Shown in pieces: positions 16,597-25,527 of a stretch of 64,000 nucleotides of DNA. This DNA comes from Sulfurimonas hongkongensis. GTDB lineage: Bacteria; Campylobacterota; Campylobacteria; Campylobacterales; Sulfurimonadaceae. The stretch spans positions 124,001 to 188,000 of the forward strand of contig NZ_AUPZ01000005.1 of NCBI RefSeq assembly GCF_000445475.1, in the 5' to 3' direction. Numbering within the stretch: the first letter of the stretch is position 1; each line of letters starts with the position of its first letter. The notes below the pieces were generated by a model. It was not told the origin of the DNA, made no database searches, and worked only from the letters and a program-made list of their open reading frames with translations. The position numbers and the translations under genes were made by a program.

Positions 16597-17568
16597 ATGG
16601 AATTTTTTAAATATACAAGAGCCTTTAACTTTATGGGTAAATCAAAGATAGCTTTGATATTATCTGTTTTTATGGTGTTAGCATCTTTTGTAATTCTTAT
16701 GACAAAGGGGTTAAACTACGGTGTTGACTTTGCTGGTGGAACTATAGTTCAAGTTAAGTATGACAGAGCGGCTCCAATAGATGAGATGAGAGAAAGACTA
16801 AAGTCAAATGAGCTCTTTGATGGTGCATCTATTACAAAATTTGGTAGTGTTGATGAAGTAGTTATTCGTATGAAGAGTACTACGAGTAGTATCAGTGTAG
16901 ATATTGGAGATGTTACCCGCGAGACATTAGAGGGAACTGGAAATTATGAGATTAGAAGAGTAGATATAGTAGGACCAAAGGTTGGTAATGAGCTAAAGGA
17001 AAAAGGGATGATGTCTCTTGTCTTAGCAGTTATTGGGATCCTTGTCTATGTAGCTTTTAGGTTTGAGTGGCGTTTTGCTGTTGCATCTATAATTGCACTT
17101 GTGCATGATGTCTCTATAGCCCTTGGAGCTATTGCACTTGTGGGACTAGATGTAAACCTTGATGTCTTAGCTGCGCTTTTAACCATACTGGGTTACTCAC
17201 TAAATGATACTATTATCGTTTTTGACCGTATTCGTGAGAGTGTAACGGGCAGTAAAAACACAGAATTAAGCGAAGTTATAAATGAGTCAGTGACACGAAC
17301 ACTTGCTAGAACTACTCTAACTTCACTCACAACTTTCTTTGTGGTCTTTATGCTCTTTATGTTTGGTGGAGAGATAATTCACGCCTTTGCATTTACTCTT
17401 TTAGTTGGGGTGATAGTTGGTACTTACTCTTCTATTTTTGTGGCATCACCTATACTTTTATGGTTTGGCTTTGATATAAAAGCTTATCATGTAAAACTAG
17501 CTGAGAAGACAAAAAGAGAGGTTGAGAAGCAAAAAATGCGAGAGCAATTTGAATCTGGAGTGATGTAA
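16597..17568 (+). CDS. secF: Protein translocase subunit SecF
   Basis: 323 residues behind AGGA at 16587. Family motifs: an N-terminal helix, GLNYGVDFAGGTIVQV, a short periplasmic domain with VGPKVGNELKEKG, then five helices including ILGYSLNDTIIVFDRIRES and TSLTTFFVVFMLFMFGGEIIHAFAF. It pairs with SecD as the heterodimeric translocation motor. It is the last gene of the yajC-secD-secF unit; two hairpins follow its stop, the second a typical terminator. Confidence 0.95.
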   Translation: MEFFKYTRAFNFMGKSKIALILSVFMVLASFVILMTKGLNYGVDFAGGTIVQVKYDRAAPIDEMRERLKSNELFDGASITKFGSVDEVVIRMKSTTSSISVDIGDVTRETLEGTGNYEIRRVDIVGPKVGNELKEKGMMSLVLAVIGILVYVAFRFEWRFAVASIIALVHDVSIALGAIALVGLDVNLDVLAALLTILGYSLNDTIIVFDRIRESVTGSKNTELSEVINESVTRTLARTTLTSLTTFFVVFMLFMFGGEIIHAFAFTLLVGVIVGTYSSIFVASPILLWFGFDIKAYHVKLAEKTKREVEKQKMREQFESGVM

Positions 17569-17587
17569 AATTATTTTATAAACTCAG

Positions 17588-17614
17588 CTTGGCTCATATT
17601 TAACATGAGTCAAG
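17588..17614 (+). terminator. Stem-loop after secF
   Basis: CTTGGCTCAT (17588-17597) pairs with ATGAGTCAAG (17605-17614), ten pairs including one G-U, around a 7-base loop. No T-run follows directly, so it may protect the mRNA 3' end or act together with the terminator 15 bases downstream. Confidence 0.55.
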
Positions 17615-17628
17615 CCTAGATCTTCATT

Positions 17629-17663
17629 AAAAGAGACTAATCTCTTTTCTTTTTCTTTTTTTA
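17629..17663 (+). terminator. Rho-independent terminator of yajC-secDF
   Basis: AAAAGAGA (17629-17636) pairs with TCTCTTTT (17641-17648) around loop CTAA, followed by CTTTTTCTTTTTTT. This classical terminator separates secF from the next small gene. Confidence 0.8.
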
Positions 17664-17676
17664 ATCATATTGATAC

Positions 17677-17682
17677 TATAAT
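17677..17682 (+). promoter_or_regulatory. Sigma-70 -10 box for the small membrane protein gene
   Basis: TATAAT in the context GATACTATAATCGC, 21 bases before the ATG at 17704, with the Shine-Dalgarno AAGGAG at 17692-17697. It follows immediately after the secF terminator. Confidence 0.55.
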
Positions 17683-17703
17683 CGCTAGCATAAGGAGAAT
17701 ATC

Positions 17704-17892
17704 ATGAGCAATTCTACAATCGTATTTATGCTTCTATTTATAGTAGTGTGGGTTTATTCTTTAATTTCTATAGTTACTGGTGAGTTTAGGGAGCAAAAGG
17801 CAAAAGTTTTCTGGATGATAGGCGTCTTTTTTGTTCCATTTCTAGCCTTTTTCTATCTATTTATGAAAAAAAACCTACTTGTAGAGAAGTGA
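17704..17892 (+). CDS. Small two-helix membrane protein (PLDc_N-like)
   Basis: 62 residues behind AAGGAG with good spacing. There are two hydrophobic helices (TIVFMLLFIVVWVYSLISI and FWMIGVFFVPFLAFFYLF) joined by a short charged loop (TGEFREQKAKV). The wording KVFWMIGVFFVPFLAFFYL resembles the phospholipase-D/cardiolipin-synthase N-terminal (PLDc_N) membrane module, here without any catalytic domain. It has its own promoter between the secF terminator and the repeat-bearing spacer. Function unknown. Confidence 0.75.
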   Translation: MSNSTIVFMLLFIVVWVYSLISIVTGEFREQKAKVFWMIGVFFVPFLAFFYLFMKKNLLVEK

Positions 17893-17954
17893 AAGACTCT
17901 AAGTTCTGAGTCAAGAAGCAGAGCCTATTCAGTAGTCACTTAAGATTTTTTTTG

Positions 17955-17960
17955 TATAAT
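17955..17960 (+). promoter_or_regulatory. Putative -10 box after the small membrane protein gene
   Basis: TATAAT in the context TTTTTTTTGTATAATCACCC, nearly the same as the yajC promoter. It lies ~195 bases before the next gene start, so transcription would pass through the paired hairpins at 17.99-18.10 kb as a long leader, or make a short transcript. Confidence 0.45.
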
Positions 17961-17994
17961 CACCCAATTTTAGCCTTAAGTATTTTTGGGACCT

Positions 17995-18120
17995 CGAACT
18001 TGTTCGTTTTGCGTGAGAAAATATAAGAGGCACTAGTGCCGAGAGCTTCCTGCCGAAGGAAACTTAGCATAGCTAAACGGACTTGTTCGTTTTGCGTGAT
18101 AAAATAGATGAAGGGTTTCT
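17995..18120 (+). repeat. Second pair of (G/A)ACTTGTT-loop hairpins, upstream of the DUF6394 gene
   Basis: The shared segment ACTTGTTCGTTTTGCGTGA occurs at 17998-18016 and 18081-18099, 83 bases apart. The second copy folds as AAACG (18075-18079) and CGTTT (18088-18092) around loop GACTTGTT; the first has loop AACTTGTT with a weak two-pair stem. Between them are the perfect palindrome GGCACTAGTGCC (18029-18040) and a short stem TTCC/GGAA. A further hairpin, AGATGAA/TTCATCT, lies at ~18106-18127. The layout copies that at 4841-4957. Confidence 0.75.
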
Positions 18121-18155
18121 TTCATCTTATGAAATAAAATTAAGGACATTATGCA

Positions 18156-18494
18156 ATGGATTGGGGTAAAGTAATATATGTGTTTTTCTCGCTAATGAGT
18201 TTGACATCAATAGCGGGATTTTTGTATGAACATAGTGCGGTTGCACTCTTTGTGGCTGCTAGTTTGAACCTTGTTTCTACAGTTCTTAAAATTGGTGTTA
18301 GAAACTTGCTCTCTGCTGAGCTTTTAGCATCATCACTTGTGGCTGATTTGCATCTTATTCCAGCTTTTATCTACTTAGAGGTTGTTGGAAACTTAGAGTG
18401 GGCTATAGCACTAACTATTGGTGCACTCATTGCAAATCTTTTTTCTGTTGGGCTTGTCTATATAGAGAGTTCCAAAACACACGAAGAATATTAA
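18156..18494 (+). CDS. Conserved integral membrane protein (DUF6394-like)
   Basis: 112 residues with about four hydrophobic segments (VIYVFFSLMSLTSIAGFLY, VALFVAASLNLVSTVLKI, LLASSLVADLHLIPAFIYL, AIALTIGALIANLFSVGLV). There are no charged catalytic residues. A conserved gene between secF and leuS is also present, as I recall, in Helicobacter and Campylobacter, so the position is informative but the role is unknown. It ends 14 bases before leuS. TAAGGA lies upstream of the start at 18156, in a long leader with hairpins. Confidence 0.8.
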   Translation: MDWGKVIYVFFSLMSLTSIAGFLYEHSAVALFVAASLNLVSTVLKIGVRNLLSAELLASSLVADLHLIPAFIYLEVVGNLEWAIALTIGALIANLFSVGLVYIESSKTHEEY

Positions 18495-18508
18495 TTTAGG
18501 AACTTTTT

Positions 18509-20959
18509 TTGGATTATAACTTTAAGACTATAGAGAAAAAATGGCAAGAGTTCTGGACTCAAAACGATAGTTTTGAGCCTAGCGAAGACTTTAGTAAAAA
18601 GAAAAAATACATACTTAGTATGTTTCCATTTCCAAGTGGAAGACTCCATATGGGGCATGTTAGAAACTACTCTATTAGTGATGCTTTTGCACGCTATTAC
18701 CGTCAACAAAACTTCAATGTACTTCACCCCATAGGCTTTGATAGTTTTGGAATGCCAGCTGAGAACGCGGCTATTAAAAACAAGGCTAACCCAAAAGAGT
18801 GGACTTATAACAACATAGATTATATGAAGGATGAGTTTAAATCTTTGGGATTTTCTTTTTCAAAAAAAAGAGAGTTTGCGACAAGTGATGAGCTATATAC
18901 TAAGTTTGAGCAAGGCTTCATTATAGATATGTATGAAAAAGGTTTGATGTATAGTCAAAAAGGACTACTCAACTGGTGCCCACATGATCAAACTGTTTTA
19001 GCAAATGAACAAGTTATCGATGGATGTTGTTGGAGATGTGATACTCCGATAGTTAAAAAAGATATGAGTCAGTACTACTTTAAGATAAGCCAATACACTG
19101 ATGAACTTTTAGACTCGCTTAGTAAACTAGAAGGTGGTTGGCCAAAACAAGTTTTAACTATGCAAGAGAACTGGATAGGAAAGTCTAATGGCTTAGCATT
19201 TAATCTCTTTTTTGACTCTGCATCTAAAGAGAAGCTAAACAACGCATTTGAATCATTTAATGTATTTACAACTCGCCCTGATACCATCTATGGTGTAACT
19301 TACACAGCTCTTGCACCTGAGCATAAAATTGTAACCTATATGATAGAAAACAAGTTGCTAAGTGATGAAGTAATAGCTAAAATCCAAGTGATGAAAAACA
19401 CATCTTCCATAGATAGACAAAAAGAAAAATTGGGTGTGCCTATAGGTATTAACGTAATACATCCTCTTACAAAAAAAGAGATTCCTGTTTGGGTGGCTAA
19501 CTTTGTTTTAATGGACTATGGAAGTGGTGCTGTTATGGCAGTTCCTGCTCATGATGAGAGAGATTTTGAGTTTGCAAAAAAGTATGATTTGGATATAAAA
19601 TCAGTTATCAAACCTTTTGATGGAGAAGTTAAAGGTGATGTTGCATTTACAGAAATTGGAGAGCTATTTAACTCTGAGAGTTTTGATGGACAAAACTCAC
19701 AAGAGTCTCAAAAAGAGATCATAAAGTATTTTGAAGATGCAAAAATAGGCCAAAAAACAACTAACTACAAACTCAAAGACTGGGGAGTGAGTCGTCAGAG
19801 ATATTGGGGTGCGCCTATTCCTTTTGTACATTGTGATAGTTGTGGCTTAGTTATGGAGAAAAAAGAGAATCTCCCCATTGCACTTCCTGCAGATGCAGAG
19901 ATAACAGGAGAGGGCAATCCGCTTGAGAGGCATCCAACTTGGAAATATTGTAAGTGCCCAAAATGCGGTTGTGATGCTACAAGAGAGACTGATACAATGG
20001 ATACTTTTGTTGAGTCCTCATGGTACTTTTTACGCTTTTGTGCTTCAGAAGCGAACTGGCAAGATGAGGCTTTTTCAAAAGAGCAATTAGCTTACTGGAT
20101 GGGAGTTGATCAATATATTGGCGGGATTGAGCATGCAATACTGCACCTTTTATACGCAAGATTTTTTACAAAAGTATTTCGTGATTTGGGGTATCTTGAT
20201 TTTGATGAACCTTTTGATAGGCTTTTAACTCAAGGTATGGTGCTAAAAGATGGTGCAAAGATGTCAAAATCTAAAGGCAACACTGTAGATCCTGATGCCA
20301 TCATAAAAAAATATGGTGCAGATACAGCAAGACTATTTATACTCTTTGCAGCTCCTCCTACTCAAGAGTTAGAGTGGAATGACAATGCAGTTGAGGGTGC
20401 GTTTAGATTTATAAAAAGATTTTATGAGAGAAGTGCAAATGTTGTAAAAAGAGATGCTATCCCTAAGATAGAACACTCAAAACTTAGTAAAGAAGAGAAG
20501 TTTGCAAGACAAAAAGTCTACGAAGCGTTAGTCCGTGCCAATGATGTTTATAAAGAGAGATACACTTTTAACACTCTTATAGCTGGTGTTATGGAGGCTA
20601 TAAATGCACTAAACTTGCAAAGCAACAGTGATGTTTGGAGTGAAGCTTACTGGATACTTAGCTCCATCATGGAACCTATTATTCCTCATGTTTGTTATGA
20701 GATAAGTAGTAAGTACTTTGAACTTGCTAACTTAACTCCTCAGATAGTACTAGATGAAGTATTTGTTCAAGACTCTCTTATGCTAGGAGTATCTATAAAT
20801 GGGAAAAGAAGAACTGAGATAGAAGTTAGCATAGACGCAACAAATGAAGAGATAATTACTCTTGCCAAAGAGGCAGCAGTCAAATGGCTTGAAGATAAAA
20901 CTATAATAAAAGAGATAGTAGTTCCTAAAAAACTTGTAAATATCGTAGTAAAGGGATAG
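18509..20959 (+). CDS. leuS: Leucyl-tRNA synthetase
   Basis: 816 residues from TTG 18509, preceded by TTTAGG; there is no in-frame ATG before the conserved [12 protein letters not shown]. Class I signatures: the HIGH-type [14 protein letters not shown] near residue 48 and KMSKS near residue 584. The CP1 editing domain lies between ([28 protein letters not shown]), zinc-knuckle cysteines are in [14 protein letters not shown] and [13 protein letters not shown], and an anticodon-binding domain ends the protein. It charges tRNA-Leu. It starts the run leuS-lptE-GGDEF-folC-M23-bactofilin-mfd, all with tiny gaps or overlaps. Confidence 0.96.
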   Translation: MDYNFKTIEKKWQEFWTQNDSFEPSEDFSKKKKYILSMFPFPSGRLHMGHVRNYSISDAFARYYRQQNFNVLHPIGFDSFGMPAENAAIKNKANPKEWTYNNIDYMKDEFKSLGFSFSKKREFATSDELYTKFEQGFIIDMYEKGLMYSQKGLLNWCPHDQTVLANEQVIDGCCWRCDTPIVKKDMSQYYFKISQYTDELLDSLSKLEGGWPKQVLTMQENWIGKSNGLAFNLFFDSASKEKLNNAFESFNVFTTRPDTIYGVTYTALAPEHKIVTYMIENKLLSDEVIAKIQVMKNTSSIDRQKEKLGVPIGINVIHPLTKKEIPVWVANFVLMDYGSGAVMAVPAHDERDFEFAKKYDLDIKSVIKPFDGEVKGDVAFTEIGELFNSESFDGQNSQESQKEIIKYFEDAKIGQKTTNYKLKDWGVSRQRYWGAPIPFVHCDSCGLVMEKKENLPIALPADAEITGEGNPLERHPTWKYCKCPKCGCDATRETDTMDTFVESSWYFLRFCASEANWQDEAFSKEQLAYWMGVDQYIGGIEHAILHLLYARFFTKVFRDLGYLDFDEPFDRLLTQGMVLKDGAKMSKSKGNTVDPDAIIKKYGADTARLFILFAAPPTQELEWNDNAVEGAFRFIKRFYERSANVVKRDAIPKIEHSKLSKEEKFARQKVYEALVRANDVYKERYTFNTLIAGVMEAINALNLQSNSDVWSEAYWILSSIMEPIIPHVCYEISSKYFELANLTPQIVLDEVFVQDSLMLGVSINGKRRTEIEVSIDATNEEIITLAKEAAVKWLEDKTIIKEIVVPKKLVNIVVKG

Positions 20960-20961
20960 AT

Positions 20962-21483
20962 GTGAGAGTCATATTGTCGCTTATTTTAGTTTTAACTATT
21001 AGTGGGTGTGGATATACTCCAAGTTCAAAATTTGCCCGCACGGTGATGGGCGAAAAAATAAGTACAAGTATCCGCATATCTGCACAAGACCCTGAAAATA
21101 CCGTTCTCATAAAAGATGCGGTAGATGAGGCAATTATAGAGGTTTTTCACGCCTCTTTAAGGAGTAGAGATGAGTCAGACACACACTTAGATATCTCTAT
21201 CTCAAATCCAATATACGTGCCTATTGTTTATGATAAAGATGGTTTTGTTATAGGCTACAAAATGAGTCTAAATTTAAATATAATTAGGCATCATAGTGGT
21301 GTGAGTAAGAGCTACTCTCATAGTGGGACTTATGATTTTGCAGTCTCTCCTAATGCTGTTGTAACTGACCAAGAGAGGTTTGAGGCTATTAAGTTTAGTG
21401 CGGCTAAAGCTATAGAGTCTTTTGTTGCGAAGGTCTCTGCTGAGGGTGCTACTGCACAAAAAAAGAGTAAATCTAAGGGGTAG
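20962..21483 (+). CDS. lptE: LPS-assembly lipoprotein LptE
   Basis: 173 residues from GTG 20962, two bases after the leuS stop. The N-terminus is a lipoprotein signal (VILSLILVLTISGCGY) with the lipobox ending at Cys ~17. The rest is a small mixed fold with AISPNAVV-like and YDFAVSPNAV segments and a Lys/Ser-rich tail. LptE plugs the LptD outer-membrane channel that inserts lipopolysaccharide. The assignment rests on lipobox, size, and position between leuS and folC; the sequence is weakly conserved in general. Confidence 0.8.
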   Translation: MRVILSLILVLTISGCGYTPSSKFARTVMGEKISTSIRISAQDPENTVLIKDAVDEAIIEVFHASLRSRDESDTHLDISISNPIYVPIVYDKDGFVIGYKMSLNLNIIRHHSGVSKSYSHSGTYDFAVSPNAVVTDQERFEAIKFSAAKAIESFVAKVSAEGATAQKKSKSKG

Positions 21484-21486
21484 GCT

Positions 21487-23037
21487 ATGACAGTTGGGAC
21501 GATTATAAAAAAAGCTATTAAAAGGCTTGATTTAGAAGGCAAACTACTTACACCTGATTTTTATGCAGATGCTTTTTGCAAGGAAGCCCAAAAGGCTGGA
21601 GTACAGTATGAGGACTGTAACCATGTCACAAAATTTACTAAAACTCTAAATCCAGAATTTCAAAAAGAGCTGACACAGTATAGAATAACCACTATAGCAG
21701 AGCTAGCTAGGTTTTTAATCTCAAGATTAAATAGAACAAAACCTACTATTTGTACAGAGCTCTTAGATGCACAAAACACTCTTATAAGACGAATTCTTCA
21801 AGTTGTAGAGGTTTTACACAATGCCGAAGCATCTGCACTTGCAAAAGAGGGTATCAAGCTATTAAACTCAAACCCAAGTGCGATGGAGTATGAACTTTAC
21901 AGACAACACTGGATAAACTTTATAACTACTTATGATGACTCTTTTTTGGAGAAACTAAAACTATTTGCAAGTGTAGATAGAACAAATCTTAAAAAAACCG
22001 TGCAAAGCATAGACTTATCAAAGTTACACTCACAGAAAGATTCACAAGAAAAAGAGCTTAAAAGAGTTGTTTCTCTTTTGGCCTCATCTTTTGTACCATC
22101 TATTGCATCTAGTGTAAATGAAAAGATTGCAGATCTAAGTAAAAGACTAAATGATAACCCGGCTCTAATAGAAAACTCAAGTATAGAAGATGAGATAAAA
22201 TCGATCATTATGCTCAGAATTGCACTAGATAAAAACAGTGTAAAAGAGATGATAAAGTCTATAGATGGCGTCTTAGATAAGCTCTCGCTTAGACTCATAG
22301 AGATGATAGAGCGTTCAGATGATTCAACGCTTGAGATTCAAAAAATAAAAAAAGAGCTAGAGTCTTACAATGAAGATGCAGGGACAAGCTTTAGCTTAGC
22401 TCATAAAAAACTCTTTATAATTGCTACTGCATTAGAAGAAAATACTCAAATCTTAAGCAAGGACCTTAAAAATCAAAATGGCGAAATAAAAATACTCAGT
22501 GAGAAAATCAATAAACTTGAACTAGAACTCCAAGAGGCAAAAAATGCTTCAAAAGAGGACTTTTTAACAAAACTTTTTAACAAACGAGCCCTAGATGAGT
22601 TTTTAAAAATAAAAGAGGGGGAGTTTGAGAGATATGGGCATAACTTTAGCATAGTTATGTTTGATCTTGATCATTTTAAAGACGTAAATGACAACTTTGG
22701 ACACGAAGCAGGAGATGCAATTCTTAGTGCTTTTGCAAAGATACTTAAAAAAGAGGCTAGAAGTGTTGATATAGTTGGAAGATTTGGAGGAGAAGAGTTT
22801 ATAGCACTTCTTAGTGAAACAGATACAGCAGGCGGAGTTGTTTTTGCTCAGAAGATAAGAAAGCATGTTCAAGATGCTCGTTTTATGTACAGAGGTAAAC
22901 GAATAGAAATAACAGTGAGTGCTGGAGTTAGCGAAAGGGTGAAGCACACATCTTTGCAAAACCTTATAAATTCAGCAGATGAGTATCTGTATCAAGCTAA
23001 AAAAGAAGGTCGCAATAGAGTTGCGTATAAAAAATAG
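21487..23037 (+). CDS. Diguanylate cyclase (GGDEF domain) with helical sensory N-terminus
   Basis: 516 residues. Residues ~1-340 are soluble and largely helical, ending in a coiled coil (KILSEKINKLELELQEAK) that would dimerise the C-terminal GGDEF domain (DFLTKLFNKRALDEFLK, FDLDHFKDVNDNFGHEAGD). The active-site signature is GGEEF at ~434-438, competent for cyclic-di-GMP synthesis. An RxxD product-inhibition site, RSVD, lies at ~425-428. There is no transmembrane segment. It sits between lptE and folC, overlapping folC by one base, inside a housekeeping and cell-shape run where H. pylori, as I recall, has no such gene. Confidence 0.9.
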   Translation: MTVGTIIKKAIKRLDLEGKLLTPDFYADAFCKEAQKAGVQYEDCNHVTKFTKTLNPEFQKELTQYRITTIAELARFLISRLNRTKPTICTELLDAQNTLIRRILQVVEVLHNAEASALAKEGIKLLNSNPSAMEYELYRQHWINFITTYDDSFLEKLKLFASVDRTNLKKTVQSIDLSKLHSQKDSQEKELKRVVSLLASSFVPSIASSVNEKIADLSKRLNDNPALIENSSIEDEIKSIIMLRIALDKNSVKEMIKSIDGVLDKLSLRLIEMIERSDDSTLEIQKIKKELESYNEDAGTSFSLAHKKLFIIATALEENTQILSKDLKNQNGEIKILSEKINKLELELQEAKNASKEDFLTKLFNKRALDEFLKIKEGEFERYGHNFSIVMFDLDHFKDVNDNFGHEAGDAILSAFAKILKKEARSVDIVGRFGGEEFIALLSETDTAGGVVFAQKIRKHVQDARFMYRGKRIEITVSAGVSERVKHTSLQNLINSADEYLYQAKKEGRNRVAYKK

Positions 23038-24197
23038 TGCAACTTCAAACATTCTTAGGTAAAAAACCACTCTTCTACAGTGAGATAGACTACACTCGTA
23101 TGCCTCGCATTTATGAGAGCATAAAATATAAATTAGCAAAGCCTAAAATCATACATCTCATTGGTACAAATGCAAAAGGAACAACGGGGCGGTTTCTTGC
23201 ATCAGCACTTTATAAAGCCCGCTTTAGTGTAGGTCACTACACATCCCCACATATCTTAAAGTTTAATGAGAGGGTATGGATAGATGGAAGTGATGCAAGC
23301 GATAAGGTTTTAGAAGAAGCACATAAAAAACTACAAAGCATTTTAAAAAAAGAAGACTCTGATTCGCTTTCGTATTTTGAGTACACAACTCTACTTTCAC
23401 TCGTAGTTTTTAGAAGATGCGAATTTGTGGTGATGGAAGCAGGGCTAGGTGGAGAGTATGATGCCACAGCTGTTTTTGATAAGACTTTAACTCTTGTTAC
23501 TCCTATAGCATATGACCATCAGGCATTTTTGGGTGAGACTATAGAAGAGATTGCAGCTACGAAACTCCGTGCTATACAAAACCACGCTATATTGGCTACG
23601 CAGAGTGATGAAGTTTATGGTGTTGCCGAAGAGTTAGCACTTAAAAACTCTTTAGATATTAAAAAATATCAAGATTTCCTTAATTTTGAGGATGAGAAAA
23701 AGATACAAAAGATAGAACAAGAGTTAAAGCTAGCTTCCTATCTTGTCGATAATCTCTCACTTAGCATAGCAGCTTTGAAGTTTCTTGGCATAAATTATGC
23801 TGTAGAGGACTTTAGAGATGCTAAACTTTTTGGAAGACTAAGTAGCCTTAGTGAGAACATCATAGTTGATGTCGGTCACAATCCTTTAGCTGCACAGGCT
23901 ATAAAAAAAGCACTAGAGCCTAAAAAGTATGTTTTGGTTTATAACTCTTACAAAGATAAAAACCATTTAGAGATACTAAAAATCTTAAAACCAATAGTTC
24001 ATAGTGTAGAACTTATAGAGATAAATGATAACAGAGCACAGACATTTGAGGTACTTAAAAGAACTTTAAATGAATTAGAGATAGAATATACTAAGTTTAA
24101 AAGAGTAAACAAAGATACTCCCTATCTAGTTTTTGGCTCTTTTAGTGTTGTGGAAGCTTTTATGAAAAGTTACAAAAGAGTGGAAAGTAAAATATGA
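23037..24197 (+). CDS. folC: Bifunctional folylpolyglutamate / dihydrofolate synthase
   Basis: 386 residues from GTG 23037, sharing one base with the upstream stop. Mur-ligase-type motifs: IHLIGTNAKGTTGRFLASALY (P-loop), HYTSPHILKFNERVWIDG, VMEAGLGGEYDATAVF, VTPIAYDHQAFLG and a C-terminal VDVGHNPLAAQAIKKAL. It adds glutamate to folates, and usually dihydropteroate to glutamate as well in bacteria with one gene. It overlaps the M23 peptidase gene by 4 bases. Confidence 0.92.
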   Translation: MQLQTFLGKKPLFYSEIDYTRMPRIYESIKYKLAKPKIIHLIGTNAKGTTGRFLASALYKARFSVGHYTSPHILKFNERVWIDGSDASDKVLEEAHKKLQSILKKEDSDSLSYFEYTTLLSLVVFRRCEFVVMEAGLGGEYDATAVFDKTLTLVTPIAYDHQAFLGETIEEIAATKLRAIQNHAILATQSDEVYGVAEELALKNSLDIKKYQDFLNFEDEKKIQKIEQELKLASYLVDNLSLSIAALKFLGINYAVEDFRDAKLFGRLSSLSENIIVDVGHNPLAAQAIKKALEPKKYVLVYNSYKDKNHLEILKILKPIVHSVELIEINDNRAQTFEVLKRTLNELEIEYTKFKRVNKDTPYLVFGSFSVVEAFMKSYKRVESKI

Positions 24198-25150
24198 ATA
24201 ATCACTTTACAATTACCATCAATGATGACAATGGTGTTAAGCAGTTTAATTTGCATCAGATAGTTAAAAAGTTTTTATGGTATATAGCGATGTTTGTTGG
24301 CTTTGTAGCTCTTATAGCAGTGGGAACTATTCTTTATCTCAATCACTCTGTTGATCAAATAGAGTTAAAACGACAAAATACCCAATTAGCCTTCGAAGAG
24401 CTAAAAGATAAAAATATAGAGCTTGATCTAAGTATGAAAGATACTAAGATGAAGCTTTTAACTAAGAAAAAAGAGTTAACTGAAGTCTCAGATTATCTCT
24501 CCGAGATAGAGACGCTTATAGGCTTGGCACCAGTTGCAGAGATGTCTTTAAAAGAGAGAGTTAGTTTGACAAAGTTAAACTCTGAGCATATGGCTACACT
24601 TTTGCAATTTATCCCAAGTGGTTCTCCTATTGAGTATAATGGAATTACGAGTAAATACGGCTATAGAGTCCATCCTACATTAAAAAGAAAAGAATTTCAT
24701 CGCGGTCTTGATATGAAAGCACCAATGAAAACGCCTGTTTATGCTACAGCAGATGGCATAGTAGAGTATGCTGGATACCATGAAAAAAGTGGTTTTGGGA
24801 ATCTTGTAATCATTCAACATAATTATGGATTTAAGGCTTATTTTGCTCATTTAAATAGTGTTGTAACAAAAGCGGGTAAATTTGTAAAAAAAGGTGATCT
24901 TATCGCATATACTGGCAACTCAGGAATGAGTAGCGGACCGCATTTACACTATGAAATAAGATTTGTTCAAAGAACAGTAAATCCATTTTATTTTGTAAAA
25001 TGGAATGTACAAAACTATAAAACTATATTTGAAAAGGAAAATACAGTACCATGGCAATCTTTAATAACAGCGACAGCACACATAAAAATACCAAACCCGA
25101 CGCAAACACCACCATCATCACAGCTGGCTCTACGATTAAAGGAGAAATGA
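24194..25150 (+). CDS. Membrane-anchored M23 peptidoglycan endopeptidase (Csd1/Csd2-like)
   Basis: 318 residues: a transmembrane helix at ~30-55, a coiled coil at ~60-110, and a LytM/M23 domain from ~150. All zinc ligands are present: HRGLDMK (H169, D173) and HLHYE (H250, H252). It would cut peptide cross-links in the periplasm. In H. pylori two such proteins, Csd1 and Csd2, sit between folC and the bactofilin ccmA and set helical shape; here there is one, with intact catalytic residues. Its last 100 bases overlap the bactofilin start in another frame, encoding a tail of ~33 residues. Confidence 0.9.
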   Translation: MNNHFTITINDDNGVKQFNLHQIVKKFLWYIAMFVGFVALIAVGTILYLNHSVDQIELKRQNTQLAFEELKDKNIELDLSMKDTKMKLLTKKKELTEVSDYLSEIETLIGLAPVAEMSLKERVSLTKLNSEHMATLLQFIPSGSPIEYNGITSKYGYRVHPTLKRKEFHRGLDMKAPMKTPVYATADGIVEYAGYHEKSGFGNLVIIQHNYGFKAYFAHLNSVVTKAGKFVKKGDLIAYTGNSGMSSGPHLHYEIRFVQRTVNPFYFVKWNVQNYKTIFEKENTVPWQSLITATAHIKIPNPTQTPPSSQLALRLKEK

Positions 25151-25470
25151 ATCTCTCCTGCAATCTATATGTAGATGGCGAATTTGAGGGTATTATACAC
25201 TCTAAAAAAGAGGTAAATATCGGTAAAAATGGTCATATAAAGGGTGATGTTCACACTCAAAGATTAGTAGTCCAAGGCTATATAGAAGGAAGTGTGAGTG
25301 CTCAAAGAGTGGAGATAAAGGCTGCTGGACGTGTCAATGGAACTATAGAATCAGCTGAACTTGTTATAGAAGCAAAAGGTATATTTGAGGGAAGTAGCAT
25401 TGTAAAGGATGCAACTCCCGCTCCAACCCCACAAACACTAGAAATAAAAAAACAAGAGCTTAAAGCATAA
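25051..25470 (+). CDS. ccmA: Bactofilin (CcmA-like)
   Basis: 139 residues. After a disordered N-terminus (~20 residues), six-residue beta-helix repeats run from TTIITAGSTIKGEMNLSCNL through VDGEFEGIIHSKKEVNIG, GHIKGDVHTQRLVVQGYIEG and AGRVNGTIESAELVIEAKG, ending in a Pro/Ala-rich tail. Bactofilins polymerise without nucleotide and position cell-wall enzymes. It begins inside the M23 peptidase gene, so expression of the two is tied and they probably work together in cell shape. mfd follows after 57 bases. Confidence 0.92.
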   Translation: MAIFNNSDSTHKNTKPDANTTIITAGSTIKGEMNLSCNLYVDGEFEGIIHSKKEVNIGKNGHIKGDVHTQRLVVQGYIEGSVSAQRVEIKAAGRVNGTIESAELVIEAKGIFEGSSIVKDATPAPTPQTLEIKKQELKA

Positions 25471-25527
25471 GAGTTAGCTCTTTGCGTTAGCTCTAAACTC
25501 CACAAAACAAAATCCACTAGGAAACCG

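Noticed and set aside
21930-22298. 122-codon antisense frame inside the diguanylate cyclase gene
   Set aside because: Ser/Phe/Leu-rich shadow of a charged helical region; no conserved pattern.
22603-22959. 118-codon antisense frame inside the diguanylate cyclase gene
   Set aside because: It lies opposite the highly conserved GGDEF coding region, has a Ser/Cys/Tyr-rich composition typical of antisense frames, and no ribosome-binding site.
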